A stretch of DNA of 5,391 nucleotides, from NCBI GenBank assembly GCA_009724975.1, contig SRXB01000154.1, positions 1 through 5,391 of the forward strand. The letters are read 5' to 3'. Origin of the DNA: a bacterium. Its GTDB lineage: Bacteria > Desulfobacterota > Deferrisomatia > Deferrisomatales > BM512. The first letter of the stretch is position 1. Every line of letters starts with the position of its first letter. Shown here piece by piece: positions 1 to 5,006 of the stretch. The position numbers and the translations under genes were made by a program. The notes under the pieces were generated by a model that worked only from the letters and a program-made list of their open reading frames with translations, was not told where the DNA came from and ran no database searches.

Positions 1-1
1 T

Positions 2-78
2 TGGTCGGGACGAGAGGATTTGAACCTCCGACCCCCTGAACCCCATTCAGGTGCGCTACCAGACTGCGCTACGTCCCG
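2..78 (-). tRNA. tRNA-Pro (anticodon GGG)
   Basis: A complete 77-nt cloverleaf can be drawn on the minus strand. The acceptor arm CGGGACG/CGTCCCG (72-78 with 6-12) is followed by discriminator A (5) and an encoded CCA (2-4). The D stem is GCGC/GCGC. The anticodon stem CCTGA/TCAGG encloses the loop ATGGGGT, which puts the anticodon GGG at 42-44. The T arm is GGAGG/CCTCT with loop TTCAAAT. GGG reads the proline codons CCC and CCU. The loop and T arm closely resemble the E. coli proline GGG tRNA as remembered. The gene starts 24 nt after the stop codon of the MerR gene with no terminator or clear promoter between, so it is probably processed from the same transcript. Only one base beyond the CCA is visible, so its own terminator cannot be judged. 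Confidence 0.97.
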
Positions 79-102
79 TTTTTGTCTCTTTTCCTGAAAG
101 TT

Positions 103-456
103 TTAGCCGCCGATCAGGATGGCGGAAAGGCTTTTCACTTCTCCCTCAAGTTCCGCGAGGGTTTCGGAGAATTCCTTTTTAAGCTCCGTATCCTTCGAAA
201 GGCTTTTCCAGGTTTCGCGGAATTTCTTTTTGGCGCCCGCGATTGTGTATTTCTCGTCGTAGAGGAGCTTTTTTATCAGAAGGACCTTTTCGAGGTCCTT
301 CGCCGAGTAAAGACGCTGGTTGCCTTCGTTTTTCTGGGGGGAAAGAAAGCCGAACTCGGATTCCCAGTACCTTAGGACGTGCGGCTTCACGCCGGAGATC
401 TCGGAGACCTCTCCTATGCGGTAATAGAGTTTTGTTGCAGTCAGCTCTTTTTCCAA
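103..456 (-). CDS. Small MerR-family transcriptional regulator (HTH_MerR), 117 aa
   Basis: Cytoplasmic DNA-binding protein of the MerR family. Residues 11-35 form the winged-helix recognition segment (YYRIGEVSEI then GVKPHVLRYWESEF), and the wing carries NQRLYSAKDL at about 46-55. The helix around LLYDEKYTIAGAKKKF (65-80) is typical of this subgroup. Residues 86-113 are charged and helical and probably make the dimerisation coiled coil. There is no cysteine and no separate effector domain, so metal or thiol sensing of the MerR/SoxR type is unlikely; the ligand and target are unknown. The start is a TTG: an in-frame TAA lies at 469-471, five codons upstream, no ATG or GTG precedes the HTH, and AAGGGG (465-470) sits 8 nt before the TTG. 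It follows ihfA by 73 nt and precedes tRNA-Pro by 24 nt. Linkage of this regulator type to ihfA is widespread in proteobacteria (known context, from memory). The family call is firm; the biological role is not. Confidence 0.93.
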   Translation of the reverse strand: MEKELTATKLYYRIGEVSEISGVKPHVLRYWESEFGFLSPQKNEGNQRLYSAKDLEKVLLIKKLLYDEKYTIAGAKKKFRETWKSLSKDTELKKEFSETLAELEGEVKSLSAILIGG

Positions 457-464
457 CCCGTCTT

Positions 465-470
465 CCCCTT
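465..470 (-). promoter_or_regulatory. Ribosome binding site supporting the TTG start of the MerR gene
   Basis: On the minus strand AAGGGG lies 8 nt upstream of the TTG at 454-456. The first A of this site belongs to the in-frame TAA (469-471) that closes the frame upstream. The stop codon and the purine-rich site together leave the TTG as the best start. Confidence 0.6.
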
Positions 471-491
471 AGTAAGGAAAAGCGGTGACGA

Positions 492-520
492 AATATATCA
501 GCGCCACCCGTTAAATGCAA
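492..520 (-). promoter_or_regulatory. Candidate sigma-70 type promoter for the MerR gene and tRNA-Pro
   Basis: In the 73-nt gap after ihfA the minus strand reads TTGCAT (515-520), a 17-nt spacer (498-514), then TATATT (492-497). The -10 matches TATAAT at five of six positions; the -35 matches TTGACA at only three, but spacing is ideal. A start site near position 485 would give a leader of about 30 nt before the TTG start. An overlapping 6-bp inverted repeat, CCTGTT (517-522 region) with AACGGG, lies across the -35. The promoter is inferred from sequence only. Confidence 0.45.
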
Positions 521-529
521 CAGGGCTTT

Positions 530-808
530 TTACTTGCTGTTGAGGCGATCCTTCAGGACCTGGCTGGGCTTGAAGGTGAGGACCTGGCGTTCGGAGATGG
601 TTATCTCAGCGCCGGTTTGGGGATTTCTGCCTTTGCGGGCTTCCTTGACGCGGATCTCAAAATTTCCGAAGCCGCTGATTTTTACCTTGTCGCCATCTTC
701 GAGAGCTTCTTTCATGGTGTCGAGGATGAGGTTGACAACCTCGGCGGCGCGCTTTTTGGTGAAGCCGACGTTTTGGTATACGGCTTCTACTATGTCGGAC
801 TTGGTCAT
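530..808 (-). CDS. ihfA: Integration host factor subunit alpha (IHF-alpha), 92 aa
   Basis: IHF-alpha pairs with IHF-beta to bind and sharply bend specific DNA sites in the nucleoid, acting in transcription, recombination and replication. The protein begins MTKSDIVEAVYQNVGF, with the N-terminal helices at 1-40, the strongly conserved GFGNF at 46-50, and the DNA-intercalating arm RKGRNPQTG at 58-66, whose Pro63 corresponds to the bending proline. The C-terminal TFKPSQVLK (78-86) is typical of the alpha subunit rather than HU. Length is normal (E. coli 99 aa). The ATG at 806-808 was chosen because AAAGGAAG (817-824) precedes it by 8 nt and family members begin here; the frame runs further upstream only by overlapping pheT. 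It lies 25 nt after the pheT stop, as in the E. coli pheST-ihfA arrangement, so it is probably co-transcribed. HU is the alternative but fits less well. Confidence 0.95.
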   Translation of the reverse strand: MTKSDIVEAVYQNVGFTKKRAAEVVNLILDTMKEALEDGDKVKISGFGNFEIRVKEARKGRNPQTGAEITISERQVLTFKPSQVLKDRLNSK

Positions 809-833
809 CTTCTTTTCTTCCTTTCGTTTTCGT

Positions 834-3242
834 TTAATCGCGTAGCCTGGCGTTGAAGCGGCCAGACAGTTCATTAACAATTTTTTCGTGTATTACGGCT
901 ACTTCTTCGTCGGTCAGGGTTTTCTCCGCCGAGCGGTATGTCAGGCGGAAGGCCAGGGATTGCTTGTCGGCCGGGATTTTCTCCCCTTCGTAGACATCGA
1001 AAAGTTTTGCCGAGCGCACTATCTCAATGCCCATTGCGCCGATTGCGTCGATTATCGTCTGGGTTTTTACCTCTTTCCCTACCAAAAGGGCAATGTCGCG
1101 CTCGACGGTGGGGAATTTTGCCAGACCGGGGAAGGCGGGTGTTTCGCTTCGCACTTCCATTACGGCGCAAAGGTCGATGTCGAAGGCGACCACGGGGGCG
1201 GTCAGCTCGAATCGGTCCAGAAGGTCGGGTCTTATTTCGCCGAGCCAGCCCAGTGTCTTTCCTTCGGAGGAGAAGAGTGCGGCTCGGCCCGGCTGCAAGT
1301 ATGTTATGGACGTTGCGGGCTCGAAACGCGGGTTTTTCACCCCTAAAATCGAGAGGGCTTTTTGAAGCGCTCCTTTGCCGTCAAAAAAATCAAGCCTATC
1401 TTGTCCGGCCCACCAAGTCAAAGGTTCTCTTTTGCCGGCGAGCAGCGCGGCGGCGTGCTGGCGCTCTTCTGGAAGCGGCTCTCCCTCGACGGGGTGGAAG
1501 GTCTTGCCCACTTCGAAGATTCTTACTTCCTTCGCCCCTCTGCGGGAGTTTAGCCCCGCGACCTTTAGGAGGCCCGGGAGGAGCGAGGTTCGCATTACGG
1601 ATGTCTCTTGCCCCAGGGGGTTTTGCAGGGTGACTTTCCTGCGCAGGGGAGAGTTTTCCTCAAGGGCGATGCGGTCGTCGTCTGCGGGGTCGATGAAGCT
1701 TAAGGTAATGGCTTCCATCAGCCCGCATTGGGCCAGGGCGTCTTTGGCCTTTTCGGCGAGGCGGCGCTCGACCGGAAGCGGCCCCGGTTCTATTGTGACG
1801 CGCGGCATGGTTGCCGGTATCTTGTCGTAGCCGATAACGCGGGCGATCTCTTCGATGAGGTCTATCTCGCGCTCAATGTCTACCCTGAAGGCTGGTGCGT
1901 CTACGGTTATGACGCCGCCTGCGGAGGAGATTATCTCCATCCCAAGGCCCTTTAGAACCCGCAGGGCCTCGTCTTCGTATACCTTAAGCCCAAGGACGCC
2001 TTTTATTTTCTCGATGCGAAGCTCAATGCGCTTCGGGGCGCGGGGCGAGGGGTAAGCGTCGATTATTCCGCGCGACACTTCGCCTCCGGCAAGGTCGGCG
2101 ATGAGCTTTGCGGCCCGTTCAAGGGCGGTAATCAGCCCCTCAATGTCGGCGCCGCGCTCGAAGCGGTAGGAGGCCTCTGTTGATAGGCCGAGTGTTTTTG
2201 AGGTGCGCCTGATGTTGGGGGGGTAGAAGTAGGCGCTTTCGAGCAGTACGTCGGTTGTCGATTCTTCCACCTCGGAGTTGAGGCCGCCCATGATTCCGGC
2301 CAGCGCCACGGAGCCGCCACCATCTTTTATCATCAGGTTCTGGGTGGAGACTTCGCGCTCCTGGCCGTCAAGGGTGGTGAATTTTTCGCCTTCGCCCGCG
2401 CGGTCGACGACTATGCGCTTTTCCACGAGGCGGTTGAAGTCGAAGGCGTGCAGGGGATGGCCAAGCTCCATCAGCACGTAGTTCGTAACGTCAACCACGT
2501 TTGAGATGGGGCGGACGCCTGCCGCCTTTAGGCGGTTTTGCAGCCACAGCGGGGAGGGGCCGATCTTGACCCCCTGTATCAGCCTCGCCGCGTAGCGGTG
2601 GCAAAGCTCAGGGGCTTTTATCTCTACCGAGGTGAGGTCGGCGGCCACGGCGGCCGATTCCGTTATCGAGATATCGGGTTTTTTCAGGGGCCTGCCGGTG
2701 AGGGCGGATATTTCGCGGGCCACGCCGTAGACGCTGAGCCAGTCGGGCCTGTTGGGCGTTATTTCGACCTCTATCACTGTGTCTGGAAGGCCAAGCACCT
2801 CGCCCAGGCGCGCACCCAGGGGGGCGGACTGGGGGAGGATGAGGAGTCCGGCGCTCTCTTCGCTGAGGCCCAGCTCGCGCTCAGAGCACATCATGCCGTA
2901 GGATTCGACGCCGCGCAGCTTTGCCTTGCTGATGGTGAAGTTGCCAGGCAATACCGCGCCTACGCGGGCAAGGGCGACCTTGTCGCCTTTGATCATGTTC
3001 GTGGCGCCGCAAACTATCTGGTAGGTTTCCGCGCCGTCGGTCACGCTGCAAAGACTCAGGCGGTCGGCGTTGGGGTGCTGGCCCTTTTCGAGTATCTGCG
3101 CCACCACTATGTCGGCGACGCCCGCGCCAAGCTCCTCGACGGAGGCGACCTCAAGGCCCGCCATGGTCAGGAGACGAGAAAGCTCCTGCGCGTTCTCCGG
3201 CACGTCGACGTATTCTTTTAACCAGTTCAGACTTATCTTCAT
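834..3242 (-). CDS. pheT: Phenylalanyl-tRNA synthetase beta subunit, 802 aa
   Basis: Beta chain of the alpha2-beta2 enzyme that charges tRNA-Phe; beta binds tRNA and hydrolyses mischarged Tyr-tRNA-Phe. All domains are present. There is an N-terminal region at 1-38 and an EMAP/OB-like tRNA-binding fold at about 39-150 (HPNADRLSLCSV at 56-67, YGMMCSERELGL at 115-126). The B3/B4 editing domain spans about 205-385. The B5 DNA-binding-like domain is at about 403-475, ending DLIEEIARVIGYD. The catalytic-like core is at about 485-690 (NPLGQETSVMRTSLLPGLL at 541-559, FEVGK at 576-580). The C-terminal FDX-ACB domain is at about 704-802 (FPTVERDIALLV). Editing residues His262, Glu335, Thr355 and Ala357 line up with the E. 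coli set one position on, so proofreading should be intact. Length is close to E. coli (795). The ATG at 3240-3242 starts 6 nt after the pheS stop and has only a weak purine-rich site inside the pheS end, which suggests translational coupling to pheS. Confidence 0.99.
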   Translation of the reverse strand: MKISLNWLKEYVDVPENAQELSRLLTMAGLEVASVEELGAGVADIVVAQILEKGQHPNADRLSLCSVTDGAETYQIVCGATNMIKGDKVALARVGAVLPGNFTISKAKLRGVESYGMMCSERELGLSEESAGLLILPQSAPLGARLGEVLGLPDTVIEVEITPNRPDWLSVYGVAREISALTGRPLKKPDISITESAAVAADLTSVEIKAPELCHRYAARLIQGVKIGPSPLWLQNRLKAAGVRPISNVVDVTNYVLMELGHPLHAFDFNRLVEKRIVVDRAGEGEKFTTLDGQEREVSTQNLMIKDGGGSVALAGIMGGLNSEVEESTTDVLLESAYFYPPNIRRTSKTLGLSTEASYRFERGADIEGLITALERAAKLIADLAGGEVSRGIIDAYPSPRAPKRIELRIEKIKGVLGLKVYEDEALRVLKGLGMEIISSAGGVITVDAPAFRVDIEREIDLIEEIARVIGYDKIPATMPRVTIEPGPLPVERRLAEKAKDALAQCGLMEAITLSFIDPADDDRIALEENSPLRRKVTLQNPLGQETSVMRTSLLPGLLKVAGLNSRRGAKEVRIFEVGKTFHPVEGEPLPEERQHAAALLAGKREPLTWWAGQDRLDFFDGKGALQKALSILGVKNPRFEPATSITYLQPGRAALFSSEGKTLGWLGEIRPDLLDRFELTAPVVAFDIDLCAVMEVRSETPAFPGLAKFPTVERDIALLVGKEVKTQTIIDAIGAMGIEIVRSAKLFDVYEGEKIPADKQSLAFRLTYRSAEKTLTDEEVAVIHEKIVNELSGRFNARLRD

Positions 3243-3248
3243 GGCGTC

Positions 3249-4268
3249 TTACTTGAAGTGCGAGAGAAAACGGATGTCGTTTTCATAAAAGAGCCTGATG
3301 TCGTCCAGGCCGTAGCGGAGCATTGCAAGCCGCTCGACCCCGAGGCCGAAGGCGAAGCCCGACACCTCTTCGGGGTCGTAGCCGACGTAGCCGAAGACGG
3401 CCGGATCGACCTGCCCCGACCCCAGCACCTCCAGCCAGCCGGTGTTTTTGCAGACCCTGCACCCCTTGCCGGAGCAGAGGACGCACTGTATGTCAACCTC
3501 GGCGCTGGGTTCGGTGAAGGGAAAGAAGCTGGGGCGAAGGCGCATGGCTATGTTCGGGCCGTAAAATTCGCGGACGAAAGCTCCAAGGACGCCCTTTAGG
3601 TCGGCGAAGGTTATCCCTTTGTCAATCAAAAGTCCCTCCACCTGGTGGAACATGGGGGAGTGGGTGACGTCGGAGTCGCAGCGGTAAACCTTCCCCGGGG
3701 CGACTATGCGCACCGGCGGCCTTATCGCCTCCATGACGCGCACCTGAACCGGCGAGGTGTGGGTGCGAAGGACTGTGCCGGGTGCGATGTAGAAGGTGTC
3801 CTGCATGTCGCGGGCGGGGTGGTCGGCGGGGATGTTGAGGGCCTCGAAGTTGTAGTATTCGAGCTCCACCTCCCTGCCTTCCGCCACCTCGAAACCGAGG
3901 CGACCGAAGATGTCCAGAATCTCGCGGACGACGATGGTGAGGGGGTGAAAACCCCCCTCGTGCGGAATTCTTCCCGGGCGGGTAACGTCAACGGCCTCGC
4001 GCTCATAGCGAGCCGAAATCTCGGCGGCGCTCATCGCGGCGCGCTTTTTGGCTATTTCGCCCTCCAGTTTCTGCCGTATTTCATTCAAAAGCTGGCCGAC
4101 GCGGGGTCTTTCCTCAGCCGGAACCGAGGAAATCCCGCGCATGGCGCCGGTAAGTTCGCCCTTGCGCCCCAAAAAGCGAAGCTCGGCCTCCGCCAGCGAA
4201 TTTAGGTCGCCAGCCGCTTCAATGGCCGAGATCGCCTGGGAAAGCAATGCGTTTAGAGAGTCGAACAT
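3249..4268 (-). CDS. pheS: Phenylalanyl-tRNA synthetase alpha subunit, 339 aa
   Basis: Catalytic chain of class II phenylalanyl-tRNA synthetase; it activates phenylalanine with ATP and transfers it to tRNA-Phe. The N-terminal coiled-coil arm that grips tRNA covers about 1-90 and includes RFLGRKGELT (31-40). Motif 1 is around HPLTIVVREILDIFGRLGF (108-126). THTSPVQVR (169-177) and motif 2 (YRCDSDVTHSPMFHQVEG at 195-212) follow. LRPSFFPFTEPSAEVDI (244-260) precedes motif 3, GFAFGLGVERLAMLRYG (304-320), whose Ala306 matches the E. coli A294 pocket residue. Odd detail: Cys262, Cys265, Cys270 and Cys273 form a CxxC-x4-CxxC insertion that the E. coli enzyme lacks. Length is normal (E. coli 327). The ATG at 4266-4268 is preferred to an in-frame TTG four codons upstream: GGGG at 4275-4278 sits 6 nt before the ATG, and known family members start near there. 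Confidence 0.99.
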   Translation of the reverse strand: MFDSLNALLSQAISAIEAAGDLNSLAEAELRFLGRKGELTGAMRGISSVPAEERPRVGQLLNEIRQKLEGEIAKKRAAMSAAEISARYEREAVDVTRPGRIPHEGGFHPLTIVVREILDIFGRLGFEVAEGREVELEYYNFEALNIPADHPARDMQDTFYIAPGTVLRTHTSPVQVRVMEAIRPPVRIVAPGKVYRCDSDVTHSPMFHQVEGLLIDKGITFADLKGVLGAFVREFYGPNIAMRLRPSFFPFTEPSAEVDIQCVLCSGKGCRVCKNTGWLEVLGSGQVDPAVFGYVGYDPEEVSGFAFGLGVERLAMLRYGLDDIRLFYENDIRFLSHFK

Positions 4269-4274
4269 AATTCG

Positions 4275-4278
4275 CCCC
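4275..4278 (-). promoter_or_regulatory. Ribosome binding site that favours the pheS ATG start
   Basis: GGGG on the minus strand lies 6 nt before the ATG at 4266-4268. It overlaps the alternative upstream TTG (4278-4280), which itself has only a distant GGA, so the ATG is the better start. The site lies just downstream of the intercistronic hairpin at 4286-4306, so that hairpin would not block it. Confidence 0.5.
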
Positions 4279-4285
4279 AAGGTTT

Positions 4286-4306
4286 TTTCCGGCTTTTGGC
4301 CGGAAA
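4286..4306 (-). other. Intercistronic hairpin between rplT and pheS
   Basis: A perfect 8-bp inverted repeat, TTTCCGGC/GCCGGAAA with a 5-nt loop (arms 4286-4293 and 4299-4306), begins one base after the rplT stop codon. On the transcribed (minus) strand it is followed by AAACC, not a T-run, so it is not an intrinsic terminator. It may protect the upstream mRNA end or mark an RNA processing point; function is inferred. The 39-nt gap has no room for a Phe-rich leader peptide such as E. coli pheM. Confidence 0.6.
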
Positions 4307-4307
4307 T

Positions 4308-4658
4308 TTACTTCGCGCGGACCTGAGTTACAAGACGGGCGAAATCCTCGGGCCTTTTTACGGCGATTTCGCTAAGGCTCTTGCGGTTCAGTTCTATTCC
4401 GGCGGTCTTGAGGCCGTTTATGAACTTGGAGTAGGAGTAGCCGTTGATTTTGCAGGCGGCGCTTATGCGGGCGATCCAAAGGGCGCGGAACTGGCGTTTG
4501 CGGTCCTTGCGGTCGCGGAAGGCATAGGCCCAGGCGCGGTGGAGGGCCTCGGTGGCGGAGCGGATGAGCTTTCTCCTGCCGCCGGTGTAGCCCTTGGTCT
4601 GGATGAGGATTTTGTTTCTTCTGCGATGCGAAGGCACCGCCGGTTTTGCTCTGGCCAT
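4308..4658 (-). CDS. rplT: 50S ribosomal protein bL20, 116 aa
   Basis: bL20 binds 23S rRNA early in large-subunit assembly and is needed for building the 50S particle. The N-terminal basic extension (about 1-58) is rich in Arg and Lys, with RRRNKILIQTKGYTGGRRK at 12-30 and YAFRDRKDRKRQFRALW at 45-61. The globular C-terminal domain has ARISAACKINGYSYSKFI (63-80) and GLKTAGIELNRKSL (82-95). Length matches the family (about 117-120 aa). The ATG at 4656-4658 is supported by an AAGGAG site 6 nt upstream and by the universal start MAR; a GTG-started extension 17 codons longer has no family support. In E. coli and Bacillus, bL20 represses its own operon by binding mRNA; the structured gap just upstream makes similar control possible here, but that is inference. 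Confidence 0.98.
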   Translation of the reverse strand: MARAKPAVPSHRRRNKILIQTKGYTGGRRKLIRSATEALHRAWAYAFRDRKDRKRQFRALWIARISAACKINGYSYSKFINGLKTAGIELNRKSLSEIAVKRPEDFARLVTQVRAK

Positions 4659-4664
4659 GGATTT

Positions 4665-4670
4665 CTCCTT
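4665..4670 (-). promoter_or_regulatory. Strong Shine-Dalgarno site of rplT
   Basis: AAGGAG on the minus strand lies 6 nt before the ATG at 4656-4658. It fixes the start of bL20 against the longer frame that opens at 4709. It lies just downstream of the predicted fold at 4682-4751, a position where that fold could influence ribosome access. Confidence 0.8.
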
Positions 4671-4681
4671 TTTGGTTAAAT

Positions 4682-4751
4682 GCTCCGGCAGGCCTGTGTT
4701 CCTAGGCACATGGCTGGCCCGGTCACGAGGCGCGGTAAAGCGCGCCGGAGC
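4682..4751 (-). promoter_or_regulatory. Structured leader between rpmI and rplT, possible bL20 autoregulatory site
   Basis: Within the 113-nt gap the minus-strand RNA carries a perfect 8-bp closing stem, GCTCCGGC (4744-4751) with GCCGGAGC (4682-4689), around 54 nt. Inside it two further hairpins can form: GCGC/GCGC (4740-4743 with 4730-4733), and a GGCC/GGCC stem (4716-4719 with 4691-4694) stacked through a 5-nt bulge on TGTG/CACA (4707-4710 with 4695-4698). Competing pairings exist: GGCGC/GCGCC (4742-4746 with 4729-4733), and GCTT/AAGC (4759-4762 with 4750-4753), which shares bases with the closing stem. The element ends 11 nt before the rplT Shine-Dalgarno site. bL20 is known to regulate this operon through mRNA structure in other bacteria; matching this element to that mechanism is inference. 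Confidence 0.4.
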
Positions 4752-4771
4752 TTATGAAAAGCTGGTCTGGT

Positions 4772-4969
4772 CTAGAGGTAGGGGCAGAGGGCGCGGACCT
4801 GCTTGACGTTGGTCTCGTGGACGTAGGCCGATTCCCTAAGGTGGCGCTTCCTCTTGGTGTCCTTCTTGCCGAGAATGTGGCTTCTGAAGGCCTTGCGGTG
4901 CTTGATCTTGCCGGTCGCCGTGAATTTGAAGCGCTTGGCGGCGGCGCGGTTCGTCTTTAGCTTGGGCAT
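4772..4969 (-). CDS. rpmI: 50S ribosomal protein bL35, 65 aa
   Basis: Small, very basic large-subunit protein. The sequence opens with the family signature MPKLKTNRAAAKRFKFTATGK (first 21 residues), continues with KIKHRKAFRSHIL (21-33) and KKDTKRKRHLR (35-45), and ends in the usual PYL-type tail (ALCPYL). Length is exactly typical (64-66 aa). The ATG at 4967-4969 has AAGGA 8 nt upstream (4978-4982). It sits between infC and rplT in the conserved infC-rpmI-rplT order, 36 nt after the infC stop. The only oddity is a single Cys in the tail; no zinc motif is present. Many bacteria control rpmI together with rplT through bL20, and the hairpin directly upstream may take part. Confidence 0.98.
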   Translation of the reverse strand: MPKLKTNRAAAKRFKFTATGKIKHRKAFRSHILGKKDTKRKRHLRESAYVHETNVKQVRALCPYL

Positions 4970-4985
4970 GGTTTCGTTCCTTCCG

Positions 4986-5006
4986 GGGAGACCCTTTTGG
5001 GCTCCC
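4986..5006 (-). other. Intercistronic hairpin between infC and rpmI
   Basis: The minus strand reads GGGAGCCC, loop AAAA, GGG, an unpaired T, CTCCC (arms 4999-5006 and 4986-4994). This gives 8 bp with one bulge. It starts on the last G of the infC TAG stop and ends 2 nt before the purine-rich rpmI ribosome site. No T-tract follows, so it is not an intrinsic terminator. It could affect rpmI initiation or mRNA processing; this is inference. Confidence 0.5.

Noticed and set aside
107..125. Hairpin CCGCC/GGCGG at the end of the MerR gene as a terminator
   Set aside because: Only 5 bp with a 9-nt loop, it lies inside codons for the conserved end of the frame and is followed by TAAAACTTTC, with no T-tract.
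530..880. Longer version of ihfA starting 24 codons upstream
   Set aside because: The extension overlaps the pheT end, has no IHF similarity and ignores the AAAGGAAG site in front of the ATG at 806-808.
938..1633. 231-codon open frame on the plus strand opposite pheT
   Set aside because: It is antisense to the conserved pheT core, is extremely rich in Arg, Pro and Gly with no recognisable domain, and is what GC-rich coding DNA produces by chance.
2538..3221. 227-codon open frame on the plus strand opposite the pheT 5' part
   Set aside because: It runs opposite conserved tRNA-binding and editing-domain codons, has no family resemblance, and no ribosome site was identified; it is a shadow frame.
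4286..4306. Intrinsic terminator between rplT and pheS
   Set aside because: The hairpin is strong, but the transcribed strand continues with AAACC rather than a T-run, and pheST follow immediately.
4308..4709. Longer version of rplT from a GTG at 4707-4709
   Set aside because: The added 17 residues are translated from the structured gap and the ribosome site; bL20 proteins begin at the MAR start.
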